Source: Chitinophagaceae bacterium BSSC1 (GTDB lineage: Bacteria; Bacteroidota; Bacteroidia; Chitinophagales; Chitinophagaceae). From it: a stretch of DNA of 64,000 bases. The stretch's first letter is position 1. Every line of letters starts with the position of its first letter. Below, in pieces: positions 16,001-25,901 of the stretch. The notes below the pieces were generated by a model that was not told where the DNA came from, did not search any database, and saw only the letters and a list, made by a program, of their open reading frames with translations. Made by a program: the position numbers and the translations under genes. The stretch covers positions 1-64,000 of the forward strand of contig NKJC01000005.1 in assembly GCA_002256435.1 (NCBI GenBank), written 5' to 3'.

Positions 16001-18601
16001 ATGAGGAAACTCTTCTTGGTACTGGTGATATTGTTGACCGGTTTACCGGCTATGGCTAAGCACATAGCGGGGGGAGAGATGTATTATGAATGGCTATCGC
16101 CCGGCGTTGGCAATACCAGCATGTATCGGATTACATTGCGCCTTTTCCGTGATTGCCAATCTAGCGGTCCGCTACTAGAAAACGAAGTAGTTACTGCTGG
16201 CATTTATGAGGGCACCAATTTGCGCATATCGCTTACACTTAGACTAGATGGAGGCGTGCGCACCATTCAATTAAATACGGGTACATTTCCTTGTTTAACA
16301 GGCGCACCAACCGTTTGCTATGAAGTGGCTTTGTATACCAATGTGGTGGAGCTTCCCAATAATGTGAGTGGTTACACTGTTTCTAGAAATGGATGTTGTA
16401 GAGTAGACGGGATTACCAATATTGGTGGGGCCAGAAGTGTGGGTAGTACCTATGCAACAAAAATTCCTGGCACAGCTAGTCTAGCAGATGGTCATAACAG
16501 TAGTCCACAATTCTTACTAAAAGATACCGCACTGGTTTGTACCCGAAAGAATTTTGAGTTAGACTTTGGTGCAACTGATCCAGATAGCGATAGTTTGACC
16601 TATGTATTTTGTGATGCTTATGGCGCTAGCAGTGGAAGTAATAATGCGCAACCCTCTAGCAATTTATCACTCTCTCCACTTTCTTATTCCAACCCATTTT
16701 CAGGCATGTCTCCACTAGGGGCAAAAGTTACTATCAATCAAACCACAGGCATTATCAGTGGTGTAGCACCAGATGCAGGTCATTATGTAGTCAATGTATG
16801 CATTGTAGAATGGCGTGCAGGCAAACCCATATCGGAACACCGTAAAGATTTTATATTACAAGTGCAGGATTGTGATTTAATTGAAGCTGACCTTCCTGAA
16901 AAAATAGTCCAGTGCGATAGTCTTGCCGTATTTTTTTCTAACCAATCCACGGCTTCGGGAATCACCTCTTATAAGTGGGATTTTGGAGACCCTAACTCCC
17001 CATCTAATTTATCTAGTGCTGCAACTTCTTGGCACCAATATGCAGATACAGGTAGGTATGTAGCTTATTTAGAAGTAACTGGACCAAGGGGTTGTATTGG
17101 TATAGATAGTACCATTGTTTTGGTGTATCCAGGCTTCTTTCCAAAAATGAATGTGATTGGTAGCTGTGTACAAAAGCCCTATCAATTTAATGACATGAGC
17201 AGCACCAAATATGGTTCTATTAGTGGCCGTATTTGGGATTTTGGAGACCTTGCTTCCACAACTGATACGGCTAGTACCAAACAAGCCAATTACAAATATG
17301 CTAATGCAGGTGCTAGAATAGCTTCTATGATTGTTGAAACAAGTAAGGGCTGTATTGACACTTTATTTCAGACCATTCATGTGCAACAAGACCCAGTGCT
17401 ACAAATGGCATTTAAGGATACACTTATTTGTAGCATTGACACCTTGGCTTTGGGTGTTGCAGGAGATGGTGTTTTTTCTTGGGCACCCAATCAACACTTA
17501 TTATATGCCGATAGTTCCAAACCTTTAGTATTCCCTAAAAAAACTACCACTTATTATGTAACAGTTGATGACAATGGTTGTAAGGGAACTGATTCCGTAA
17601 AAGTAAATGTGCTGGATTTTATCAACGTTAATCTGGGATTGGATTCAGTAATTTGTCAAACCGATAGTTTTAGACTTCATGCCAATACACAGGGGCTTGG
17701 CTTTAATTGGGTAAGCAATACAGGAGAAAAAATTGATCCTATTAAGTCTCCCCTAGTAAGACCCTTGGTAAACACCAATTATAGCATCTTGGCCAATTTG
17801 GGTAAGTGTACAGCCATGGATACGCTTTCAGTAAAAGTGGTGCCTTATCCTCAAGTAGCAGTTTCTAATGACACCAGTATTTGTATTGGATACAAATTAC
17901 CCTTGCATGCAGCTATTCAGGGTAGCGCTTTCAAATGGAGTCCAATTAGTAGTTTGCTCAATGCCAATACTTTGAACCCTATTGCAGGACCTACCAAAAC
18001 CACTACCTATTTTCTTACTGTTACAGACACCATTGGTTGCCCCAAACCAGTTACAGATAGCATAGTGGTGTCCATGGTTCCTCCCGTAAAAGCTTTTGCC
18101 GGAAGAGACACCGTGATTGTATTGGATCAACCATTGCAACTCAATGCAACTGGAGGTACGGTATATGCTTGGTATCCAGAAAATGGTTTGGACAATGCCA
18201 ATATTGCCAATCCTATTGCACAATTAGATCCTTCTATAGATAGCATTAAGTATACCGTTAAAGTAACCGGAGTTGGGAATTGTTTTAGTACCGATGATAT
18301 CATGGTAAAGGTCTTTAAATCTGGACCTGAAATCTACGTACCATCGGCATTTACGCCCAATGCAGACAGTAAGAATGACCTCTTAAAACCCATCCCCGTA
18401 GGGATAACCAAACTACGTTATTTTAATATTTATAGTAGATGGGGGCAGTTATTGTTTAGCACTTCTGAAATAGGCAAAGGTTGGGATGGCGTATATAGTG
18501 GGGCTTTGCAACCCAGTGGCACATATGTTTATTCAACGGAAGGGATTGACTATTTGGGCAAAACTATATTCAGAAAGGGTACCATTGTTTTAATTAGATA
18601 A
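16001..18601 (+). CDS. Large secreted PKD-domain protein with T9SS type B sorting domain (paralog 1)
   Basis: 866 residues with signal peptide 1-19 (LPAMA-KHIAGG). The N-terminal domain (about 20-285) contains F-R-D-C and V-S-R-N-G-C-C-R and a D-x-D-x-D segment (ATDPDSDSLTY). PKD-like Ig repeats follow (YKWDFGDPNSPS, IWDFGDLAS), then Cys-containing Ig-like modules up to about 775. The last about 85 residues are the gliding-motility-associated C-terminal domain (FTPNADSKNDLL, RWGQLLF, GWDGVYSG, PSGTYVY). That domain directs secretion by the type IX system (type B). Probably a cell-surface adhesin or matrix protein. It is closely related to the next gene. Confidence 0.9.
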   Translation: MRKLFLVLVILLTGLPAMAKHIAGGEMYYEWLSPGVGNTSMYRITLRLFRDCQSSGPLLENEVVTAGIYEGTNLRISLTLRLDGGVRTIQLNTGTFPCLTGAPTVCYEVALYTNVVELPNNVSGYTVSRNGCCRVDGITNIGGARSVGSTYATKIPGTASLADGHNSSPQFLLKDTALVCTRKNFELDFGATDPDSDSLTYVFCDAYGASSGSNNAQPSSNLSLSPLSYSNPFSGMSPLGAKVTINQTTGIISGVAPDAGHYVVNVCIVEWRAGKPISEHRKDFILQVQDCDLIEADLPEKIVQCDSLAVFFSNQSTASGITSYKWDFGDPNSPSNLSSAATSWHQYADTGRYVAYLEVTGPRGCIGIDSTIVLVYPGFFPKMNVIGSCVQKPYQFNDMSSTKYGSISGRIWDFGDLASTTDTASTKQANYKYANAGARIASMIVETSKGCIDTLFQTIHVQQDPVLQMAFKDTLICSIDTLALGVAGDGVFSWAPNQHLLYADSSKPLVFPKKTTTYYVTVDDNGCKGTDSVKVNVLDFINVNLGLDSVICQTDSFRLHANTQGLGFNWVSNTGEKIDPIKSPLVRPLVNTNYSILANLGKCTAMDTLSVKVVPYPQVAVSNDTSICIGYKLPLHAAIQGSAFKWSPISSLLNANTLNPIAGPTKTTTYFLTVTDTIGCPKPVTDSIVVSMVPPVKAFAGRDTVIVLDQPLQLNATGGTVYAWYPENGLDNANIANPIAQLDPSIDSIKYTVKVTGVGNCFSTDDIMVKVFKSGPEIYVPSAFTPNADSKNDLLKPIPVGITKLRYFNIYSRWGQLLFSTSEIGKGWDGVYSGALQPSGTYVYSTEGIDYLGKTIFRKGTIVLIR

Positions 18602-18721
18602 GATCAGGACTATGGGCAGCAAGGGTTATCCAAACCTGCTCTATCAATTATGTTGCAGCACCGTTAAAAAAACAAGGGGAAACCGGGTGTAGGGTAACAA
18701 ATTGTATTTTTAACACGGAAC
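18602..18721 (+). promoter_or_regulatory. Spacer with promoter of the second T9SS cargo gene
   Basis: 120 bp without a gene. TATTTTTA (18705-18712) lies 9 nt before the ATG at 18722 and is a one-mismatch -7 box. The second and third cargo genes may therefore have their own transcription start. There is no clear terminator after the first gene. Confidence 0.4.
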
Positions 18722-21430
18722 ATGAAACAATCCAATTCTCTAACTAGGGCCTTTTATTTGGTCAAATCCCTGCTACCGTCCAAATTATTGGCTTTGGTCT
18801 TGCTATGCGTATGCATCTTTTCAAGCAAAACTGTTCTTGCCAATCATTTAAAAGGGGGATGGATTCAATATGAGTACGTAAGCCCTGGGTCTTCTAATAG
18901 TAGCATTTATAGAATTACGGTGAAACAATATTTGGATTGTAGTTCAACCGGTCTACAAAGAGACCCTAGGGTCTATCTGGGCATATTTGATGCACAATCC
19001 AATGTGCAAGTAATTCAAACAGTGGTGATTCAATTAACTAGTTCTGACAATCCCAACAAAACCAGTTTTGATGCCTGTTTGAGCAATCCTCCAATTGGTA
19101 AAGTCTGCTATTTTATTGACAATTATGTGACCCAGGTAGAATTGCCCAATAACCCCAATGGTTATGTATTGTCTGTTCAAAGATGTTGCAGAATTGCTGG
19201 CATTGCTAATGTAAGTGGCAATTCCAGTAGTATTGGCGTTACCTATACCAATACCATTCCAGGAACTATTGCTGGCACGGATTATTCAAAAAATTCTAGC
19301 CCTGCTTTTGCCCAAAAAGACACGGCCATTGTTTGTTACAATAGTCCTTTTGTATTTGACTTTAGTGCAACAGATATAGATAATGATAGTTTGGCTTATG
19401 AGTTTTGTGATGGTTTAACGGGTGGTAATACCAGTCAGGCCGGAACCCAACCCAATCCTCCTTCTAACCCACCTTATATTGGTGTACCATATGGAGGTTC
19501 TTTTTCTGGAGGTAGTCCATTGGGATCTAAAGTCAATATTAGCCCCATAACTGGAATTATTTCTGGGATTGCGCCATCGGGTGTGGGAGATTATATTTTG
19601 GCGGTATGGGTATTGGAGTATCGCGCTGGTGTGCTCATTGGCAAAACCAGAAAAGAAATTCATCTTACCGTAGCAGACTGTTCCATTTCTGCCGCATCGC
19701 TCAAGCCTAGCTATATTACATGTGATGGATTCACCATGAATTTTCAAAACGAATCATTGAATTCTACCGTGAGTGGTTATGCCTGGGATTTTGGTGAGAC
19801 CAAGTTTCCTGCTACTAATTTTTCAAGTAATCCAACACCTTCACATACCTATCAAGACACGGGTGTGTATCAATTAAAGCTAACTGTTACTAGTACCGGC
19901 GGATGTAAAGATTCTGCAACAGCTCAAGTAAGGGTATTCCCTGGTTTTACACCCGATTTTAGTGTGAGTGGTTCTTGCTTTAGCAACCCATTTCTATTTA
20001 CAGATAAAACCCAAACCCAGTATGGGATAGTAGATAGTTGGAGATGGAATTTTGGAGACCCGCTTAGCTTGGCCGATACTGCGCGCTCAAAAGACAGTAC
20101 TTGGAAATTCAATGGCCCTCAAGTTGTTCAAGTAAGTTTGGTGGTCACCAATAGTAAGGGATGTGAATCTGCCATTAGTAAGTTCATCACCATTACAGAT
20201 AAACCAAGTTTGAGTCTTGCATTTAAAGACACGCTGATTTGTAGTATTGATACCTTGCAATTACAATCAACCATTAATACCGGTACTATCAAATGGACGG
20301 TAGATAATGTAGCAAATAGACTTCGTATTCAAAAAGATACCACAGCAACACCCATAGTTTACCCAACAGATAGTACCCGCTATTTTGTATCGGTCAATGA
20401 CAATGGTTGTATTACACAAGACACTGTACAAGTAAATGTGCTACCCTTTATCAACGTAAGAGCTGGCCTTGATTCTAATATTTGTCAAACAGATACTTTT
20501 AGACTCCATACCATTAGTCATGCACTGAGTTATAGTTGGACTAGTTCAACAGGTGAGTCAATTGCAAATACAAAGTATCCCTTGGTAAGACCCTTGGTCA
20601 ATACTCATTATTATGTTACTGCCAACCTAGGAAAATGTCAAGCCCGTGATTCGGTATTTTATAGAGTAGCGCCTTATCCTATTGCGGCTGTGGCTCCTGA
20701 TACAACTATCTGTTATGGCAATAGAATTTCATTGCAAGGATTTGTGGTAGGTTCTAGTTTTAAATGGACGCCAACAGCTTCTTTGTTAAATGCCAATTTG
20801 GTTCAACCCATTGCAGGACCTAGCAAAACCACTAGCTATATTTTAACAGCCAATGATACCTTGGGTTGTCCCAAACCTGTAAGTGATACCATTACTGTAA
20901 CAGTGATTCAACCATTGAAAGTATTTGCCGGAAATGATACCAGCATTGTGGCTAGTCAACCCTTGCAATTAAACGCAAGTGGCGGCACAAGCTATCTTTG
21001 GACACCAGCCACCGGTTTAAGTGACCCAACCATTGCCAACCCCATTGCCATTTTAGACAAGTCCGTTGATAGCATTACTTACACCGTTACAGCTTATGAT
21101 GTGAATGGATGTTTTGCAAAGGATGCAGTAAAAGTGAAACTATTCCAATCAGATCCAGACATCTTGGTACCATCTGCTTTTACCCCTAATGCAGACGGCA
21201 AAAATGACTTATTAAAACCCATCTTGATTGGGATTAACAAATTGCACTATTTCAGTATTTTCAATAGGTGGGGGCAGCAAGTATTTACAACCACAGAAAT
21301 TGCTAAGGGTTGGGATGGTGTTTACAATGGCGAGAAACAACCCAGCGGTACGTATGTATATTCAACAGAAGGTGTAGATTTTCTAGGAAAGACCATTGCT
21401 AAAAAAGGAACCATTGTGATCATTCGCTAA
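18722..21430 (+). CDS. Large secreted PKD-domain protein with T9SS type B sorting domain (paralog 2)
   Basis: 902 residues; a longer signal region (the hydrophobic stretch at about 20-40 ends in KTVLA-NHLKGG). It shares the whole layout of the preceding gene: N-terminal domain with D-C-S and V-Q-R-C-C-R, the ATDIDNDSLAY segment, PKD motifs YAWDFGE and WRWNFGDP, repeated Ig-like modules (KDTLICSIDTLQL and INVRAGLDSNICQTD are almost the same in both) and the C-terminal FTPNADGKNDLLKP...GWDGVYNG sorting domain. Tandem duplication is the simple explanation. The stop codon overlaps the start of the third gene (TAATG). Confidence 0.9.
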   Translation: MKQSNSLTRAFYLVKSLLPSKLLALVLLCVCIFSSKTVLANHLKGGWIQYEYVSPGSSNSSIYRITVKQYLDCSSTGLQRDPRVYLGIFDAQSNVQVIQTVVIQLTSSDNPNKTSFDACLSNPPIGKVCYFIDNYVTQVELPNNPNGYVLSVQRCCRIAGIANVSGNSSSIGVTYTNTIPGTIAGTDYSKNSSPAFAQKDTAIVCYNSPFVFDFSATDIDNDSLAYEFCDGLTGGNTSQAGTQPNPPSNPPYIGVPYGGSFSGGSPLGSKVNISPITGIISGIAPSGVGDYILAVWVLEYRAGVLIGKTRKEIHLTVADCSISAASLKPSYITCDGFTMNFQNESLNSTVSGYAWDFGETKFPATNFSSNPTPSHTYQDTGVYQLKLTVTSTGGCKDSATAQVRVFPGFTPDFSVSGSCFSNPFLFTDKTQTQYGIVDSWRWNFGDPLSLADTARSKDSTWKFNGPQVVQVSLVVTNSKGCESAISKFITITDKPSLSLAFKDTLICSIDTLQLQSTINTGTIKWTVDNVANRLRIQKDTTATPIVYPTDSTRYFVSVNDNGCITQDTVQVNVLPFINVRAGLDSNICQTDTFRLHTISHALSYSWTSSTGESIANTKYPLVRPLVNTHYYVTANLGKCQARDSVFYRVAPYPIAAVAPDTTICYGNRISLQGFVVGSSFKWTPTASLLNANLVQPIAGPSKTTSYILTANDTLGCPKPVSDTITVTVIQPLKVFAGNDTSIVASQPLQLNASGGTSYLWTPATGLSDPTIANPIAILDKSVDSITYTVTAYDVNGCFAKDAVKVKLFQSDPDILVPSAFTPNADGKNDLLKPILIGINKLHYFSIFNRWGQQVFTTTEIAKGWDGVYNGEKQPSGTYVYSTEGVDFLGKTIAKKGTIVIIR

Positions 21431-23865
21431 TGAAATACCTAGTAACTATCATATTATGTTTAGTAGAATTAGCAGCATTGGGGCAGAACCAAACCTGTCC
21501 TATTAATATCAATTTTTCAGAATCAAATCTGAACCATTGGTTTAGTTACACAGGACAATTTCAAAGAAACTCTTCAAGAGACAAAGGCACACAAACCTTT
21601 TACGATTCCACCAGCAATTTTCCAAATGGCACACTTGGTACCAATATTATTCCTGAATTTGGTTTGTCCAATAATGGTATTGAAGTACAAACTGCTAATT
21701 ACAAGGATCCCTTTGGTGATTTTGAAACCATTCCAACCATCAATGGCTATTATTATGGTTACTCCGTAAGAGTTGGATCTTCCACTATTAATTCTAACCA
21801 AACCCGCAACACCAATAACGGCGGGCTGTTCAGAGGTTTGGGTTATACCATTAATGTACCAGCAGGTGCTAGCACTGAACCCTATGTAGTTACTTATGCT
21901 TACGCGATGGTATTAGAAAGTGCCTCGCATGTTTCAGATCAAGTACCCATGTTTACTGCCACGCTAACAACCAGTACGGGTACCATTGATTGCGCCAATG
22001 CCATGTATTATTTACCCACCAATGGAGCCGGAAATAATTTTGTGCTAGATGTAGCTGCGGCCAAACAAAAAGGTTTTGCACTCAGTAACGTGCCCTCACC
22101 CAATGCAAATGGAAATAGTAACGATCCACAACTTAGGGTATGGACAAAGGGCTGGACAGAAGTTATTTTTGATTTAGCCCCATATCGTGGACAACAAGTA
22201 ACCCTCACTTTTGAAGCAGACAACTGTGTTCCTTCTGGGCATTTTGCCTATGCGTATGTAGCTTTAAAAAACATTTGTGAAGGCCTGCAAATTGCTGGCC
22301 CCATTCAAGCATGTGTGAATGGTGATCAAACCTATTCTATACCTGAATTAACTGGGGGTACTTATACCTGGACCATTCCTACAGGTTGGAAAATGGTTAC
22401 TGATTCTGGCAATATTATTATTGTAAAACCTAATGCAAATCCTGGTACCATCACTGCTCGTGCAACCAATAATTGCGCAGACTTAACTACCAGTGTAAAT
22501 GTAGTAGTCTCTCCTCCAACCATTGCTGGTGCTGTATTGGGAGATTCTGCAGTTTGTTTTGGCTTAGTGCCCAACCAACAATTCCCTTTACAATTAACTG
22601 GCAATTTAGGCAACGTAAGAACTTGGATAGCTAGTACCGATGGCATTAATTGGAATCCCATATCAGAAAATGGAACCTCCATTTCTGTAAAAAATGTACT
22701 CACCACCACTTATTATAAAGCATTGGTTCAAAATGGGCCTGCTTGTAATGTAGACAGCAGTTCGGCCGCAATCATTACCATCAATTATAGATCCGTTGCA
22801 GGTCAAATTCTTCCTGCCAATTTAGATATATGTTTGGACCAAAACGTAGACAATATTTTAAAACTGCGGGGCTCTTCTGGTACGGTCTTAAATTGGCAAA
22901 AATCTATTGACCAAATTAGTTGGCTAAATCAATTACCAACTAATAATGACACATTGCAATCAGTGATTGGTTTAAATGGTAGAACCTATTTCAGAGCCAT
23001 TGTTTCAAAAACCGGTTGTCCTTCTGATACAAGTACCATTGCAAGTGTAGGCATTTTTAATACCCCTTTTCCAAAGGCCCAGATTTTTCCAAAAGACACC
23101 AGTGTTTGTTACGGCACACCGGTATTTATCTCGGCCAATATTCAAACTGGCACCAGTTATACTTGGTCAAATCCTAGTGCTTTATTTAATGGAGGAAATG
23201 GCACGGTTAATGGAACACCTTTTTTGATTAGTGCAAAAGCAGCTCCTGCTAAGAGTACGCAATACGTGATTAGTATTGCCAATGCAGGTTGCCCTAATCT
23301 ATTAACTGATACCATTAGAGTAAATGTAACAACACCGCTTTCCGTTAATGCTGGCAAGGACACTAGTGTTGCAGCCAATCAGCCTGTTCAGTTAAATGCC
23401 TTGGTTTCTGACCAAAGAACGGTCAGCTACCAATGGTCCCCTTCTGATGGATTAGACAAAACCAATATAGCCAACCCCATTGCCACCATTGGAAGCAATA
23501 GAGACAATATTCGCTATACAGTAACTGCATTGGATTCTATGGGATGCAGGGCGGTAGACAATATGCTCATCACCATTTTTAAAAATGGGGCAGACATATT
23601 TGTACCCACGGGTTTCACGCCAAATGCCGATGGGAAAAATGACCAATTAAGACCATTGGTGGTAGGCATCACCAAGAATTATTATTTCAGTGTTTACAAT
23701 AGATGGGGGCAACAAGTTTTTTTAACTACTGAAATTGGCAAGGGTTGGGATGGTATTTTTCAAGGAAAAGCGCAAGCTTCCGGAGCCTATGTATTCTTAG
23801 CAGAAGGCACTGATTTTCTGGGTCAGAAAATTATTAGAAAAGGAACCGTTGTAATGATTAGATAA
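21430..23865 (+). CDS. Secreted Ig-like protein with T9SS type B sorting domain
   Basis: 811 residues with signal peptide 1-18 (ELAALG-QNQTC). The N-terminal part (about 19-290) is different from the two upstream paralogs: a beta-rich lectin- or jelly-roll-like segment rich in N, G, Y and T. Its core is followed by several Ig-like modules. The last 180 residues again match the neighbours, with the same FTPNADGKND and RWGQQVF, GWDGIFQG and KGTVVMIR. It overlaps the upstream stop codon by one base, so the two are translationally coupled. Probably exported with them and acting at the same surface. Confidence 0.88.
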   Translation: MKYLVTIILCLVELAALGQNQTCPININFSESNLNHWFSYTGQFQRNSSRDKGTQTFYDSTSNFPNGTLGTNIIPEFGLSNNGIEVQTANYKDPFGDFETIPTINGYYYGYSVRVGSSTINSNQTRNTNNGGLFRGLGYTINVPAGASTEPYVVTYAYAMVLESASHVSDQVPMFTATLTTSTGTIDCANAMYYLPTNGAGNNFVLDVAAAKQKGFALSNVPSPNANGNSNDPQLRVWTKGWTEVIFDLAPYRGQQVTLTFEADNCVPSGHFAYAYVALKNICEGLQIAGPIQACVNGDQTYSIPELTGGTYTWTIPTGWKMVTDSGNIIIVKPNANPGTITARATNNCADLTTSVNVVVSPPTIAGAVLGDSAVCFGLVPNQQFPLQLTGNLGNVRTWIASTDGINWNPISENGTSISVKNVLTTTYYKALVQNGPACNVDSSSAAIITINYRSVAGQILPANLDICLDQNVDNILKLRGSSGTVLNWQKSIDQISWLNQLPTNNDTLQSVIGLNGRTYFRAIVSKTGCPSDTSTIASVGIFNTPFPKAQIFPKDTSVCYGTPVFISANIQTGTSYTWSNPSALFNGGNGTVNGTPFLISAKAAPAKSTQYVISIANAGCPNLLTDTIRVNVTTPLSVNAGKDTSVAANQPVQLNALVSDQRTVSYQWSPSDGLDKTNIANPIATIGSNRDNIRYTVTALDSMGCRAVDNMLITIFKNGADIFVPTGFTPNADGKNDQLRPLVVGITKNYYFSVYNRWGQQVFLTTEIGKGWDGIFQGKAQASGAYVFLAEGTDFLGQKIIRKGTVVMIR

Positions 23866-23920
23866 GAGCTCTTGTAATCCATAAACAAGGTTGTATCTTG
23901 CCGCTTCTAACTTAAATAAG

Positions 23921-24676
23921 ATGTCAAAAACCATATTAGTTACCGGAGCAAGTTCTGGATTCGGAAAAGCCATTGCAGAAAAATTTGCTGCAGAAAAATG
24001 GAATTGTATTATCACAGGTAGAAGAAAAGAAAAGATAGAGGCATTGGCTTCTGATCTGAAGGATAAATACCAAGTAGAAGTACTTCCTTTGGTTTTTGAC
24101 GTACAAGATAGAAAAGCAGTATTTGAAACGCTTGAAAATCTTCCTGCTGAATGGCAGTCTATTGATCTGTTGGTTAATAATGCTGGTTTGGCGCTAGGAA
24201 GAGATCCATTTGACCAAGCCAATTTAGACGATTGGGAAACCATGCTAGATACCAATGTAAAAGGCGTCATGTATGTAACCAAGGCCCTCTTGCCTTTCAT
24301 GAAACAGCGCGGTGGCGGTCATATTATTAATATTGGTTCAACTGCCGGAGTAGAAGTATATAAAGACGGAAACGCCTACTGTGCCAGCAAACACGCAGTG
24401 GCTGCTTTGAGTAAATCTATGCGCATTGACTTACTTCCTTATCAAATAAAAGTAACAGTAATTCATCCTGGTGCGGCAGAAACTGAATTCTCTTTGGTTA
24501 GATTTAAAGGCGATGAAACAAAAGCTGCAACCGTATATGATGGTTACAAAGCATTGCAAGCTGCAGATATAGCTGATATTAGTTTTTATGCAGCATCATT
24601 GCCACAGCATGTATGCATCAATGAATTGGTTGTTACCTGTACCGCACAGGCCAACAGCTTTTACTTGCAGAAATAA
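23921..24676 (+). CDS. Short-chain dehydrogenase/reductase (YdfG-like)
   Basis: 251 residues, NAD(P)-dependent. Cofactor-binding T-G-A-S-S-G-F-G at residues 8-15, an arginine pair (GRRKEK) after strand 2 that favours NADP, N-N-A-G near 87, the catalytic Ser in NIGSTAG and Y-x-x-x-K in YCASKHA. The C-terminal segment VIHPGAAETEFSLVRFKGD resembles the YdfG/serine 3-dehydrogenase subgroup, which oxidises 3-hydroxy acids such as serine or 3-hydroxypropionate. A longer frame begins at 23891 with TTG; MSKTILVTGAS at 23921 is the natural start. It converges on the nucleotidyltransferase gene. Confidence 0.9.
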   Translation: MSKTILVTGASSGFGKAIAEKFAAEKWNCIITGRRKEKIEALASDLKDKYQVEVLPLVFDVQDRKAVFETLENLPAEWQSIDLLVNNAGLALGRDPFDQANLDDWETMLDTNVKGVMYVTKALLPFMKQRGGGHIINIGSTAGVEVYKDGNAYCASKHAVAALSKSMRIDLLPYQIKVTVIHPGAAETEFSLVRFKGDETKAATVYDGYKALQAADIADISFYAASLPQHVCINELVVTCTAQANSFYLQK

Positions 24677-24706
24677 AAAAACGCAAACCAATAAAACTAT
24701 AAGGGA

Positions 24707-25699
24707 TTATCCAAAGTCAATCTCGGTATTGTCTCCAATATTGAGACTCCTACTCAATCCTTTTACAGAAGCATCGCTACCAATGAGTGAATTGTCTAAC
24801 ACCACTTCATAGAGATTGGTATAAGAACCAATAATACTTTCTCTAACAATGGAATGTTTGATTGAAGTATTGGCACCAATAGCTACGTGAGGGCCAATAA
24901 TGGCATTTGAAATATCGCAACCTGGCGCAATACTAACTGGAGGAATGATAATGGTATTGGGATAATTGTGTTGGGTACTGGTATTACCACCAGATTTTTT
25001 AAGCAGGGTAGCATTGCTTTCAAGTAGGGTATCTTTCTTACCGCAGTCAAACCAACTCTTTACTTTAAAAGACTGAAACTTGGCACCTCGTTTGACCATA
25101 CATTCTAACGCATCGGTTAAACTATATTCTCCGTTCACATTGGTATTGGAAACAAATAAGTGGTGTAGACACTGATACAAAAATTCAGTTTCCTTAATTT
25201 TGTATAAGCCAACCAAGGCCATATTGCTTTTTGGTATGGCAGGTTTTTCTACCAATTGTTCTATAAACCCGTCTTCCCCAATAGATGCTACCCCAAAATT
25301 CCTAGGGTCTTCTACTTTCTTAATCCCCAACATACTATATGGGCTTTCTAGTACCTCTTTAACGTCATACTCGCAAACAGTATCGCCCAGCACTACAAAT
25401 ACTTCATCAGAGCCTACAATGGCTTTGGTAAGCTCAATTGCGTGACCGGTACCTTGGCGTTCATTCTGATGTACAAAATGCGTAGTTAGGTGAGGATAGG
25501 TTTGGGTAACATAGTCTTGGATCTTTTCTCCCAAATAGCCAACAATAAAAATGAATTCGTTGATGCCTGCTTCGTGCAATTGATCTACTATAAAACTCAG
25601 GATGGTTTTTCCCGCAATAGGAATCAATGCCTTAGGTTGAGTATAGGTATGGGGACGTAATTTGGTACCCGCTCCTGCAACCGGAATAATCGCTTTCAT
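24707..25699 (-). CDS. Sugar-phosphate nucleotidyltransferase with left-handed beta-helix tail
   Basis: 330 residues, cytosolic. The N-terminal Rossmann-like domain (1-240) starts with MKAIIPVAGAGTKLRP, followed by PKAL (Lys contact), a form of the G-x-G-T-x-x-R-P pyrophosphorylase signature, and LGDTV near residue 107. Hexapeptide repeats follow at about 250-330 (IIPPVSIAPGCDISNAIIG), giving a beta-helix. It should form an NDP-sugar from a sugar-1-phosphate and an NTP, probably glucose-1-phosphate with dTTP or UTP. Substrate is not certain, and no other surface sugar genes adjoin it. Confidence 0.9.
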   Translation of the reverse strand: MKAIIPVAGAGTKLRPHTYTQPKALIPIAGKTILSFIVDQLHEAGINEFIFIVGYLGEKIQDYVTQTYPHLTTHFVHQNERQGTGHAIELTKAIVGSDEVFVVLGDTVCEYDVKEVLESPYSMLGIKKVEDPRNFGVASIGEDGFIEQLVEKPAIPKSNMALVGLYKIKETEFLYQCLHHLFVSNTNVNGEYSLTDALECMVKRGAKFQSFKVKSWFDCGKKDTLLESNATLLKKSGGNTSTQHNYPNTIIIPPVSIAPGCDISNAIIGPHVAIGANTSIKHSIVRESIIGSYTNLYEVVLDNSLIGSDASVKGLSRSLNIGDNTEIDFG

Positions 25700-25849
25700 A
25701 CTTGGTAGGTTTATGATGGATCATCTACAAAAGGGGGTCTGCATACATGCATTCATGTATTACTTACACATCCATCAAGGTTGCGAAATTATAAAAATCT
25801 GGCCAGAAGCCAAGTTTTGTGGATATTCTGACCAAAACTAGCCCCCTAA

Positions 25850-25883
25850 ATTGCCCTTTTAGTGGGTTTAAGATTTATTTTTG
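25850..25883 (+). promoter_or_regulatory. glyA promoter
   Basis: ATTG (25850-25853), 22 bp spacer, TATTTTTG (25876-25883). The box lies 18 nt before the ATG at 25902 and overlaps the TTG start of a longer frame (25881), which supports the shorter protein. Confidence 0.5.
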
Positions 25884-25901
25884 CGCCAAAATCAAGCAAT
25901 C

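Noticed and set aside
25735..25765. Repeated ATGCAT/ATGTAT pattern upstream of the nucleotidyltransferase gene
   Set aside because: Too short and irregular to be distinguished from chance in an AT-rich gap.
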